A stretch of 36,441 nucleotides of DNA from a virus, in IMG/VR virus record IMGVR_UViG_3300021961_000281, positions 1 to 36,441 of that record. The stretch is one strand, 5' to 3'. The translations under genes were made by a program, and so were the position numbers. This document shows, piece by piece, positions 1 through 7,514 of the stretch (positions are counted from its first letter, which is position 1; every line of letters begins with the position of its first letter). Below the pieces are notes generated by a model. That model was given only the letters and a program-made list of their open reading frames with translations, did not search any database and had not been told where the DNA came from.

Positions 1-3000
1 ATCTAGAAGTTGTTGAGATGCCAGAGTTGATTGTGCTTACAGCAAACTGAACCTCGTTAGTAATACTCTGACCAAGAATCAGAACCTCGTTCGCATAAAG
101 AGGAGTTGATCTTGTTCCTAAGTTTTCGCCAAGAGAGTCTGCAGTACCATCGTTACCAGCAAAAGCGTGCTTCAGAATACTTAGAGTTCCAGTGAAGCTT
201 CTTCTAGTTTTGGATGTAAAGATTGTTGGTGAGACAACTTCGGTAACCAAATAATCACCAAGATTATTATTTGAAGAATCTAATACTCTAAACTTATTTC
301 CTGCGATCAAACCGTGAGGAAGAGAGCAAGTGAAAGTATTGACTAGAGTGGTAGAATTGTATGAAGTTGAAGAAGTCTTTGCAGTAGGTCCAACATTTAC
401 AAAGTATTGATTCTGAACTGGAGATGCTTCACCAGCGGTTTGTGCAATAGCGATTTGATTTTTCGCTGGAATCGAATAAATCTGATAGATTCCATCAGTT
501 GCTGTACCAATACCTGTCAATTGAATTGTATTTCCAACTGCTGTCGAAATACCAGAAGTTGCAATAGTAATTTTTGCACTTGGAGTTCCACCAATTACTG
601 TGCTATCAAACCATAGAGTTTCTCCATTTTGATATCCAGATCCACCAGAGATAATTTCTGTAGAAGAAACTGCACCAGAGGCAACAACAACTTTTGCAGT
701 TGCGCCATCCCAATTTGTTAATCCACTTTCGTTATAGAGTTTTACGTTATAATAAGTTCCGTCGTTATGACCAGATCCACCTGTTAATGTATTGTGGGTA
801 ATAACACTGTTTAATTGATGTTCCTTGTTAAAGGTTATCGTCGTAATACCAGCAGTTGATGTGGAAACACCAGTAATAAGTGGGCTAATATTAAGATAGT
901 GGAAGAACTTATCAATACTTTCTCTGGTAATACTCTTCTTGAGATCGTTAGTTACAACTTCACCAAGTGGTTCTCTCTTTGCATAAGATGCTGTAGATTG
1001 TGGGTTATCATCTGGATTATCTTTATCTTGTTGTGGATAAAGATCAACCACGTTTTGTGCATACTTAAGATCTGTGAATTCATTTTCAACAGCATTAGAA
1101 GAGTTCAGCAGATAGACATAATAAACACCATCCTGAACGTTATAGATGTATGGAGTAATAACTTCTTTTCTATAAACGAAGAAGTTACCCTTCATATCGT
1201 TTCTTTCAAATCTAGGAAGACTTACGCTTCTAGTATTTGTGTCATTTGTAAAAGTACCAGGACTGTGAATGATTCCAAGTACGTCTGTAGTTCCATATGT
1301 AAATACTTTATCATTGACAACAGATGCTACTTCAAATGTTCCATTATATCCAAGATTTAGAGTAGCAGAGGTATTCGTTGTACTGGTTACGTTTTTAACA
1401 ACAATCTTATCTCCAACCTTAAGATCGTGTGGAAGATCAGATGTTACAGTAACGATACTTGTTACTGGATTAAAAGTACAAGTACTAATAAATCTTGGAT
1501 TGCGATTATAGAGATAGTCGTTTGATGTAATGGATGAGAGTAAGAAATCAGCATTGCTTCTTACACCAGTCGTGCTGCTCTCTTGAATTACAAATCCTTC
1601 ATTAGGATCTCTAGCATTTACGAGTTCCTTAGGAATAACGACACGAATCTTGTAAAGTTTTTCATCTAAACTTCTTGAATCGTCAGAACGTCTTAGATAC
1701 GAAACACTAGTCTTTACGTCACCAAATCCAGAAATCCCAAGAGAATTAATAGTTTGATATATGCTATTAGATGCATCTACATGAACATACCAAGCACTAT
1801 TGACAGAATCCCACTGAATAGGAGATCCAATTTCACCAGCACTCTTATCAGATACTCTACTTACAACTTTGAGTTGAGTACCACCATAGATGTTAATTGG
1901 AATTGGTGTTGCTGCCTCGGCGTTTGTTTTAGAAGCAGCAATCTTGATTTGATTGCTAGAGTGGCGAATTGCATAATATACTTTATGCTCAGTCAGATTT
2001 TGTGAGAGATCTCCAGTATCACTAAAAATTCTGATTTTCTCACCAGTCTGAATTCCAACTGTTCCGGAAAGTGTAAGAGCATTGGAACCACTATAAGTAG
2101 CAGTATAAACTTTTTCCGATGATTGATTTCCTAATGCAACTGTAGTACCAGCACCGATTACATTATCAAGCATCTTGATTTCTGCCGTCTTCGTCCCTGA
2201 AGGAGAAGTGATGTACAGAAGATCTGAAACTCTAGCACCAATACGATAACCTTGGCTGATTACAGGTGGTTGATCGTCTTGGTTGTTGAATCCATAAAGG
2301 TAAAGGTGACTTGATATACCAACTTGCTTTGTTTTATCAATATCAAAAGCAATCCAATCAATATCAATTTCTTCAACGTTGATTGCTCTTGGTGTAACAA
2401 TTGAGGTGACAAAAGCTTTATTATCTTTATCGAACGAATCCTTTTTAAATCCGTCAGATGATAGTGAAAATTGACCAAAGTTTGAGTTGGAGTTTGTGAT
2501 TGAAGCATCACCACCAGACTCTAGTGCAAAGTGCTTATTGAAACCAATTGCGAATACAGAAACAACCTGAATAAAAGCATCATTGCTTACTTTAATATGA
2601 ACAGGTTGCCATCCTTGTCTGTAAATAGCACCAGAGTCTAAGTGATAAACTGTTGCAATATTTGTTGAAGATGAACCAGAAGATAGTGCAGAACCAGTTA
2701 CCTTAGTATAACTGATTGAATCATATGTTCTGTTGGTTTCATTGTACTTAACAAAAGCACGGTCGTCTTTTTGTAGAGATACAGCGGTGAATTGGGCAAC
2801 AACCATTGAACGGAAACCTGATGCCTTGCTTCCGTCAGCATGCATACCCTGCATACCCCACACAGAGCGTAGGGAGATGTTAAAGATATAAGGTGAAGCA
2901 CCAGATACAGTGTCAGTCTCAATTGTTACGTTTCCTGAAGATCCACTTAGACCAGCAGCAGCACCAGCAGGAAGATTATCTCTTACAAATGGAAGTACGT

Positions 3001-4039
3001 AAGTAAAGGTTGTTGGATTAATAACAGTCTGAACCTTAGTTGAGATGTTATAATCATCGACATTGACATTACGAATCTTGATAGGGGTATCTGCTGTTAA
3101 TCCGTGTGCAACCGTAGTCGTTACAGTTACAACAGGACCAGCATTTACACTATCTCCAGAGAAGATGTCAGAAATATTGATTGGATCACTTGCAAATGCA
3201 CCAACGATTTCCCATTCTGGACGTTGCTTAGCAAATCCAGAAGCGTTATCTGGATACTTCTGCTCAATATCTCTACCAGATGCTACGTTAAAAGCATTTG
3301 ATAGTTTGCTATAATACATATCGAGGTCGGTGATCGCATATCCTGTTGGGATATTGACACCATCTGCATATTCAAAGCAAGTTAGCTTGTGGTGAGAGAA
3401 AGTTGGTTTAGACTGATTGTTCGATGAGAAATCAACAGGGTCAGTATAAACAAGACCACTTTCGCTACCATCAAAGATAGAAAACTGCCAGAAGTAACAA
3501 GCACCAGTTACTCTAAAGATAGCAGTTCCTTTTACATCACTATCAGTTGGATTAGGAACATACTTAGGACGAATCTTGGTCTTTCTTAGATCAAGACCAA
3601 CGATTGAAGTTCCTCTAGGTACAACAACACCACCATTGACACTATTAAACTTATAAAGAATATTGTTTCCTTGTGTTAAATCGAAATTGGAATTTAGATT
3701 TAATGTAAGTTCTTCGGACGCAACACTCTCTGAACCAGAAGGAGAAACCGCTGTAGCAACATTGCTTACCGATTTAATTGCATATCCAGGTCTGTTATCA
3801 ACTAAGTGCTCTCCAGGAAATAAAAGAATCGTAGTTTTTTCAACTAGATCGTTATTATCTCCTCTCAAATACGAAAATCTTGCAGACTCCAGAAGTGCTC
3901 TCTGAATCGTCTTGAAAGGTTTTGTCAGAGAGTTACCTTGATTATCAATACTATCAGTTGCATCAAGATCGTTAGGATTTACATAAAGAATTCTTCCCTC
4001 AGTATTCCTAATAAAATTTTCCAGCTTATTAAGAGGCAT
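1..4039 (-). CDS. Giant virion structural protein, N-terminal part (3' end outside window)
   Basis: One frame stays open on the minus strand from an ATG at 4039 to the window edge, giving 1346 codons without a stop; the C-terminus is missing. The N-terminus (MPLNKLENFI) is followed within 60 residues by KPFKTIQRAL, the start typical of pectate-lyase-like beta-helix proteins, and then by FPGEHLVDNRPG. The rest is Gly/Ser/Thr-rich beta structure with repeated modules of the form 'TVTTTVAHGLTAD...FTYV' that recur in the 1175-aa protein at 14346-17873, plus one GGSGY motif. No catalytic motif is visible. The composition and size match the very large tail or fibre-associated structural proteins of cyanomyoviruses. 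An AATAAATA late promoter lies 33 bases upstream of the start. The exact place in the virion cannot be told. The call as a structural protein is firm, the beta-helix N-terminus is probable. Confidence 0.8.
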   Translation of the reverse strand, partial: MPLNKLENFIRNTEGRILYVNPNDLDATDSIDNQGNSLTKPFKTIQRALLESARFSYLRGDNNDLVEKTTILLFPGEHLVDNRPGYAIKSVSNVATAVSPSGSESVASEELTLNLNSNFDLTQGNNILYKFNSVNGGVVVPRGTSIVGLDLRKTKIRPKYVPNPTDSDVKGTAIFRVTGACYFWQFSIFDGSESGLVYTDPVDFSSNNQSKPTFSHHKLTCFEYADGVNIPTGYAITDLDMYYSKLSNAFNVASGRDIEQKYPDNASGFAKQRPEWEIVGAFASDPINISDIFSGDSVNAGPVVTVTTTVAHGLTADTPIKIRNVNVDDYNISTKVQTVINPTTFTYVLPFVRDNLPAGAAAGLSGSSGNVTIETDTVSGASPYIFNISLRSVWGMQGMHADGSKASGFRSMVVAQFTAVSLQKDDRAFVKYNETNRTYDSISYTKVTGSALSSGSSSTNIATVYHLDSGAIYRQGWQPVHIKVSNDAFIQVVSVFAIGFNKHFALESGGDASITNSNSNFGQFSLSSDGFKKDSFDKDNKAFVTSIVTPRAINVEEIDIDWIAFDIDKTKQVGISSHLYLYGFNNQDDQPPVISQGYRIGARVSDLLYITSPSGTKTAEIKMLDNVIGAGTTVALGNQSSEKVYTATYSGSNALTLSGTVGIQTGEKIRIFSDTGDLSQNLTEHKVYYAIRHSSNQIKIAASKTNAEAATPIPINIYGGTQLKVVSRVSDKSAGEIGSPIQWDSVNSAWYVHVDASNSIYQTINSLGISGFGDVKTSVSYLRRSDDSRSLDEKLYKIRVVIPKELVNARDPNEGFVIQESSTTGVRSNADFLLSSITSNDYLYNRNPRFISTCTFNPVTSIVTVTSDLPHDLKVGDKIVVKNVTSTTNTSATLNLGYNGTFEVASVVNDKVFTYGTTDVLGIIHSPGTFTNDTNTRSVSLPRFERNDMKGNFFVYRKEVITPYIYNVQDGVYYVYLLNSSNAVENEFTDLKYAQNVVDLYPQQDKDNPDDNPQSTASYAKREPLGEVVTNDLKKSITRESIDKFFHYLNISPLITGVSTSTAGITTITFNKEHQLNSVITHNTLTGGSGHNDGTYYNVKLYNESGLTNWDGATAKVVVASGAVSSTEIISGGSGYQNGETLWFDSTVIGGTPSAKITIATSGISTAVGNTIQLTGIGTATDGIYQIYSIPAKNQIAIAQTAGEASPVQNQYFVNVGPTAKTSSTSYNSTTLVNTFTCSLPHGLIAGNKFRVLDSSNNNLGDYLVTEVVSPTIFTSKTRRSFTGTLSILKHAFAGNDGTADSLGENLGTRSTPLYANEVLILGQSITNEVQFAVSTINSGISTTSR

Positions 4040-4071
4040 CGGATTATATTCGCCAAAATATTTCTATGTTT

Positions 4072-4079
4072 TATTTATT
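4072..4079 (-). promoter_or_regulatory. T4-type late promoter (AATAAATA) for the giant structural gene
   Basis: AATAAATA on the minus strand differs from the T4 late consensus TATAAATA at the first base. It would start transcription near 4066, leaving a leader of about 27 nt before the ATG at 4039. It overlaps the TAA stop of the upstream 100-aa gene. Confidence 0.6.
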
Positions 4080-4380
4080 AACCCATTAAATCCTCTTCAT
4101 CACAGTAAAAATCCATATCTGGCATATCTTCAGGGTTTTCTAGTTCTATCGGAAACATACAGGGATGTGCTTCCTCATCTATAAGATAGAAAGAACTTCT
4201 GTATAAGTCGTCTGGTTCAAAAGATCTTTCTTTATCTGCTAATCTTTTTAATTCTTCGTCTTGTAAATGTCCATCAGGTAATTCATCAAAGGTAAATGGA
4301 ACCTGATTGATAAAGTACATTTTCACTATCATACTGCCATCATCGTACCAGCAGTATGCAGTGTCAATTCTATAAGACAT
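4078..4380 (-). CDS. Conserved-looking acidic protein of unknown function, 100 aa
   Basis: I do not recognise the family. The 100-residue product starts MSYRIDTAYCWYDDGSM and is strongly acidic (many Asp and Glu, for example PEDMPDMDFYCDEEDLMG at the C-terminus), with no signal peptide and no membrane segment. The first third looks like a short beta-sheet, the middle (DEELKRLADKERSF) is helical and charged. The ATG at 4380 is the only good start, and an AATAAATA late motif lies 22 bases upstream, so it may be expressed late although it sits next to the early tRNA cassette. Small acidic proteins of this kind are common accessory genes in cyanophages. Coding is supported by tight placement between a promoter and the next gene's promoter, and by a protein-like composition. 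Confidence 0.7.
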   Translation of the reverse strand: MSYRIDTAYCWYDDGSMIVKMYFINQVPFTFDELPDGHLQDEELKRLADKERSFEPDDLYRSSFYLIDEEAHPCMFPIELENPEDMPDMDFYCDEEDLMG

Positions 4381-4401
4381 AGGGTTTGCTCCCGTATCTT
4401 A

Positions 4402-4409
4402 TATTTATT
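4402..4409 (-). promoter_or_regulatory. T4-type late promoter (AATAAATA)
   Basis: AATAAATA on the minus strand between the 3' end of tRNA-Leu and the 100-aa gene. Initiation would fall near 4396, about 16 nt before the ATG at 4380. Confidence 0.55.
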
Positions 4410-4422
4410 TTAACCTTTTAAG

Positions 4423-4506
4423 TGGGCAGAGGGGGACTCGAACCCCCACGGGATTACTCCCAGCGCATTTTAAGTGCGATTCGGCTACCGATTACGACAT
4501 CCGCCC
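4423..4506 (-). tRNA. tRNA-Leu(UAA)
   Basis: An 84-nt class II tRNA. The acceptor stem is GGGCGGA with TCTGCCC (one G-U pair) and discriminator A. The D stem is TCG/CGA. The anticodon loop CTTAAAA gives anticodon UAA. The variable arm is GGGA-GTAA-TCCC. The T arm is GGGGG-TTCGAGT-CCCCC. The outermost anticodon-stem pair is a U-C mismatch. CCA is not encoded, so the host or phage must add it. It reads UUA, a codon favoured by AT-rich phage genes. It is the last tRNA of the three-tRNA cluster. Confidence 0.93.
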
Positions 4507-4549
4507 GTGATGTGAAACCATAATAACTCAAAGAGTCTTTATGGTCAAG

Positions 4550-4622
4550 TGCTCGTTGAGAGAATCGGACTCTCCTGAGGCGCTTTATGAGAACGCTGCC
4601 TTCACCAGATGGCTAAACGAGC
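4550..4622 (-). tRNA. tRNA-Met(CAU), elongator type
   Basis: A 73-nt class I tRNA. The acceptor stem GCTCGTT/AACGAGC is fully paired, with discriminator A. The D stem is GCC/GGC with a GG in the loop. The anticodon stem GCGTT/AGCGC encloses CTCATAA, anticodon CAU. The T stem GAGAG/CTCTC encloses TCCGATT, slightly off the usual TTCRANY. The paired G1-C72 argues against an initiator. A CAU anticodon could also belong to a lysidine-modified tRNA-Ile2, which cannot be excluded by eye. CCA is not encoded. Confidence 0.85.
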
Positions 4623-4625
4623 AAG

Positions 4626-4713
4626 TAGAAGTGGATGGATTCGAACCATCTCAAAGCCGCTAATCTGGCGGAAAAGGTTTATAAGACCTCTCTGACTACC
4701 AAGTCTCACTTCC
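4626..4713 (-). tRNA. Class II tRNA of uncertain identity, apparent anticodon UAU
   Basis: An 88-nt tRNA-like gene. The acceptor is GGAAGTG/CACTTCT (G1-U72 wobble), discriminator A. The D arm is GAC-TTGGTA-GTC. The T arm is GATGG-TTCGAAT-CCATC, fully canonical. The anticodon stem GAGGT/ACCTT encloses CTTATAA, so the anticodon reads UAU (Ile, AUA). Yet there is a long variable arm, CCGC-CAGATTA-GCGG, which normally marks Leu, Ser or Tyr tRNAs, and position 8 is A rather than the near-universal U. It may be a functional oddity or a decaying gene. It lies only three bases from the tRNA-Met gene, so the three tRNAs are clearly one cluster. Confidence 0.75.
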
Positions 4714-4723
4714 AGATGATGAA

Positions 4724-4897
4724 CTACTGAGCTTCGTTATTCTCTTCCGTATGTATTCGGACGAGTTCATCATCATAAGGTATCATAACAGCAGCAGTTC
4801 CATCTTCGGCAATTATACCAATGTGCTCTCCGTTTTCTACACGTTCTAGGAGAGCATCAAAGTTTTCTTCCCACTCTTTAACCGTATAAACTTCCAT
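4724..4897 (-). CDS. Phd/YefM-like antitoxin homologue without a toxin partner, 57 aa
   Basis: This short ORF reads MEVYTVKEWEENFDALLERV, then ENGEHIGIIAEDGTAAVMIP. That is the layout of Phd/YefM-family antitoxins: a first strand and helix (residues 1-20), then a beta-hairpin with 'ENGE.I.I....G.AAVM.P' (21-40). Family members are usually 75-90 aa with a C-terminal toxin-binding helix; here the tail after residue 42 is short (YDDELVRIHTEENNEAQ) and no toxin gene is adjacent. The upstream gene's TGA overlaps this ATG (TGATG), so the two are probably translationally coupled. It is the second gene of the early operon that starts at the promoter at 5128-5156 and continues into the tRNAs. Such orphan antitoxins in phages may counter host toxins or act as repressors; that is inference. 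Confidence 0.75.
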   Translation of the reverse strand: MEVYTVKEWEENFDALLERVENGEHIGIIAEDGTAAVMIPYDDELVRIHTEENNEAQ

Positions 4898-5103
4898 CAA
4901 TACTCTTCTCCCCGAATAGCAAGATCAGCATACTCAATCTGATCTTCAGATAGATTAGCAGTTACAACTTCCAGCACGTTCATAAACTCTTGAACGGTTT
5001 CACACTCTACCATCTTTTCGCTACCTTGATCGCTGAGAAGGAGGAAAGAGCGAGTGCAGACATCAATCACAATACCTTGGACGGTTTCTTGTGCGGTGCT
5101 CAT
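4897..5103 (-). CDS. Small early protein of unknown function, 68 aa
   Basis: First gene of an early operon. The product MSTAQETVQGIVIDVCTRSF continues into a beta-rich half and then a helical half ending in LSEDQIEYADLAIRGEEY; no family is recognised. The open frame extends upstream to an ATG at 5139, but that start lies inside a consensus sigma-70 promoter (5128-5156) whose transcript would begin near 5121. The ATG at 5103 is therefore the right start, with a leader of about 18 nt and no clear ribosome binding site. Its stop overlaps the start of the Phd-like gene. It is small, neutral to acidic and without a membrane segment, as expected for an early accessory or host-takeover protein, but no function can be assigned. 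Confidence 0.7.
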   Translation of the reverse strand: MSTAQETVQGIVIDVCTRSFLLLSDQGSEKMVECETVQEFMNVLEVVTANLSEDQIEYADLAIRGEEY

Positions 5104-5127
5104 GGGTGTTTTGTTGATTACCCACAT

Positions 5128-5156
5128 ATTATAGGGCATCTGGGGTCAGGTGTCAA
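5128..5156 (-). promoter_or_regulatory. Consensus sigma-70 early promoter
   Basis: TTGACA (5151-5156), a 17-nt spacer and TATAAT (5128-5133): a perfect match to the bacterial consensus. The -35 box overlaps the TGA stop of the upstream small coiled-coil ORF. It should drive the 68-aa gene, the Phd-like antitoxin and the three tRNAs with host RNA polymerase early in infection. Confidence 0.88.
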
Positions 5157-5312
5157 GCATTTTCCTCAAGAGCAGACAGTGCCTCGATCGCACCTTGAAC
5201 TTTTATGAACTGTTCTTTCTTCATTGAAAAAAGTTGTTCTAAATCAATCAGATCTTTTCTAAGATCTTCTGCTTGACTTTTAAGTTCTTCAAGCATTTCC
5301 TTAGATTTCATT
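5153..5312 (-). pseudogene. Small coiled-coil ORF interrupted by a one-base shift
   Basis: The ATG at 5312 opens MKSKEMLEELKK, then stops after 17 codons. The +1 frame from the same spot encodes an excellent helical continuation, SQAEDLRKDLIDLEQLFSMK and then KEQFIKVQGAIEALSALEENA, ending at a TGA at 5153-5155. The switch falls in a run of five A (about 5278-5282); removing one A gives a single 52-aa protein. Alternatives are a sequencing error in the homopolymer, or a real start at TTG 5293 preceded by AAGGA, which would yield 46 aa. The tail resembles the 57-aa protein at 34597-34770 (IK..GAI..L..LE). A sigma-70 promoter lies directly upstream (5335-5362). Confidence 0.55.
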
Positions 5313-5334
5313 TAAATTACCCTGAAAGTGTATA

Positions 5335-5362
5335 TTATAAAATAAATACTCAAAAAAGTCAA
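5335..5362 (-). promoter_or_regulatory. Sigma-70 early promoter for the small coiled-coil ORF
   Basis: TTGACT (5357-5362), 16-nt spacer, TATAAT (5335-5340). It points away from the PA14 gene and overlaps that gene's late promoter on the other strand. Confidence 0.65.
5337..5344 (+). promoter_or_regulatory. T4-type late promoter, exact TATAAATA
   Basis: An exact TATAAATA 19 bases upstream of the ATG at 5364; initiation near 5350 would leave a 14-nt leader. Its bases are shared with the -10 box of the opposite early promoter. Confidence 0.8.
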
Positions 5363-5363
5363 A

Positions 5364-7514
5364 ATGGCTCAGAAGATATATAAGCGAACAGGTATCAGAA
5401 GAGATAATAACTTAGGTGATTTATCTGATACTAAACAAGCACTGAACAATCTCTTAGATACGTTAGTTGATGATGCATCTTCAACTTTTATATCTGAAGA
5501 CCTAGACGCTATTAGAAATATATTCTCATACAATTTATCAGATACTGGTTATCAGCAGATTGCTGGAAGCAGAGTACAGATTACAAATAATAGTGGAGTT
5601 GATATAGATTTTATACCAAGAATTACCTATCAGAATCGTTTAGATAGATTCAGAGTATTTTCTGGGGAACCAAGAATTAATGGGGGAAATGGTTTAACTG
5701 CAAAGTATTTTAACGCAAATCAAGTTTTTGAAAATACTCAACAAGTTTTTACTGGATCACCAATCAATACAGATAATTTTTGGGAGGCTGGTAACTTTTC
5801 ATATAGTGGAAAGATTACACCAGAATCTGTAAATGCGAACGGTGGAGTTGAATGGACTGGATATTTTATTCCAACATCAACTGGATCTCATACTTTTTAT
5901 ATAAACACAACAGCACTTACAAGTTTTGAATTTGAAACTCAAGGATATACTTCAGGTATCGGAACTTACACTGAACATATAAGAGTTGGATTATCATCAA
6001 CATTTACTGCTACAGGAACTAGTGGTAATAACTTCATTACACTTACATCTGCATCAAATACAAATTATGTTGGGATAGGGCAAAGTGTTACTGCTTCAGG
6101 AATACCTTCCAATACAGTAATTGATTCTTATGATAGAGGGACTGGAGTGATTACACTATCAGCAAACCTAACAGGGAATGTAAGTGGAAATGTAGTATTC
6201 AGTAAGGCAATTGGTCAATCTACACAATCATCTTGGACAAGTTATGCTCTAGAGGCACAGAGACGTTATAATATTAGAGCAAGATATTATATACCACAAT
6301 CTGTAGATGCTATTAGTGTTACACGGAATATTGACTTCAATATTTTATATCCAGGAAATAATTCTACCAGTAACTTAAGATACAATTACCTTTATTCTTA
6401 TGATTATGACTTTAGCGATTCTGCAAAAGGAGAATTTCCTGTCTTTCTAGATAATTCTATTCTTTCTGGTGGTGGATTAGTTGGAGGTGCATCAACGTCT
6501 ATTGATTATGTAAAAGTTAAATCGACTAAAAAAGTAGATATAAAATATCAACCAAAAACTTCAGACGCTGCCATTACAAAAGCAACAACAACTGGAACAA
6601 CAACAATTAATACAAATGTGATTTCACTTGACAATACTACTGGTATTGAAGTCGGAAATTATGTATTTGGATCTAATATTCCTGAAGGAACAGTTGTTGA
6701 GAACATTGTAGTTAATACATTTGTAATCTTAAATAACTCAGCAACTGCCTCAGGATCCACAACTTTAACCTTTATCGACCATCGTGGATTTGTAAAGAGA
6801 ACAGTTGGAAGTATTTCTGGAACTACACTTACCTTAAGTAGTGGAAATACAAGTAACTTAAGAAGCAATATGGTTGTGATTGGTAGTGGTGTAAATCAAT
6901 ATACTGGAATCACAACAACAGGATCATCTAGTGTGGTTACGGTTTCTCCCTCACAAACTGTTGGTGCTGGAACAACACTTTATTTTTATCAATCTAGAGG
7001 TTTAATTGACGATGCACTAGCAGCATTCTGTACTTTAAGTGAAACAAAGTGTATTGTAACAACAAGCCCTACTGCTTCAGGAGCAACTGTACTTGATGTA
7101 TCCAATGGACATTCTGGATTAATTAACGGTTGGGATGTTTATGGTGCTCAGTTTGCTTCTGGAACACAAGTAACAAGTTCCACATCAACAACAATAACGA
7201 TTGATACACCTACGATTGCTGGACTTGCGTCTGGTGGAAACTTTACAGTTACAAATGTAAGTGTTGCATCATCTGAACGTTCTCTTTGTTGCCCACCAAC
7301 AGATACATCTCCACCATTTAGTGCAACTGAGTCTGGACTAGAAACTACAGTTACCTATCCAGATTTAAAAATAGATGGAGGAAATGTAATATTCGATGCT
7401 CTTATTGCAACAGTTACACCAGCAAATATCACAAATATCAGCACATCTGATACTTCTAATAAAAGAATTCCTATTCAAACACCATCGGGAACTTTTAATA
7501 TTTTATGTGCGTAA
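5364..7514 (+). CDS. PA14-domain virion adhesin/structural protein, 716 aa
   Basis: The N-terminal 70 residues carry an attachment-type segment (NLGDLSDTKQALNNL) shared in outline with the two fibre-like genes that face it. Residues about 110-330 form a PA14 domain, a carbohydrate-binding beta-barrel: GLTAKYFNANQVF, then VEWTGYFIPTSTGSHTFYI, EHIRVGL and ALEAQRRYNIRARYY. A beta module (about 212-281) interrupts the PA14 domain between two of these strands. Similar modules with 'G..V.G..IP.GT.V' follow at about 400-640, and a Cys-Cys-Pro-Pro motif precedes the C-terminal domain. No enzyme motif is seen. The likely role is binding host surface glycans from the tail or baseplate periphery. It is the only plus-strand gene of the left half and overlaps the end of the next, convergent gene by 12 bases. 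An exact late promoter precedes it. Confidence 0.85.
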   Translation: MAQKIYKRTGIRRDNNLGDLSDTKQALNNLLDTLVDDASSTFISEDLDAIRNIFSYNLSDTGYQQIAGSRVQITNNSGVDIDFIPRITYQNRLDRFRVFSGEPRINGGNGLTAKYFNANQVFENTQQVFTGSPINTDNFWEAGNFSYSGKITPESVNANGGVEWTGYFIPTSTGSHTFYINTTALTSFEFETQGYTSGIGTYTEHIRVGLSSTFTATGTSGNNFITLTSASNTNYVGIGQSVTASGIPSNTVIDSYDRGTGVITLSANLTGNVSGNVVFSKAIGQSTQSSWTSYALEAQRRYNIRARYYIPQSVDAISVTRNIDFNILYPGNNSTSNLRYNYLYSYDYDFSDSAKGEFPVFLDNSILSGGGLVGGASTSIDYVKVKSTKKVDIKYQPKTSDAAITKATTTGTTTINTNVISLDNTTGIEVGNYVFGSNIPEGTVVENIVVNTFVILNNSATASGSTTLTFIDHRGFVKRTVGSISGTTLTLSSGNTSNLRSNMVVIGSGVNQYTGITTTGSSSVVTVSPSQTVGAGTTLYFYQSRGLIDDALAAFCTLSETKCIVTTSPTASGATVLDVSNGHSGLINGWDVYGAQFASGTQVTSSTSTTITIDTPTIAGLASGGNFTVTNVSVASSERSLCCPPTDTSPPFSATESGLETTVTYPDLKIDGGNVIFDALIATVTPANITNISTSDTSNKRIPIQTPSGTFNILCA

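Noticed and set aside
899-1360. 153-aa plus-strand ORF
   Set aside because: It is antisense to the continuous minus-strand structural gene, rich in Ile, Cys and Ser, with no domain and no promoter.
5104-5139. Upstream start (MPYNMW) for the 68-aa gene
   Set aside because: These codons lie inside the -10 and spacer of the consensus promoter and would not be transcribed.
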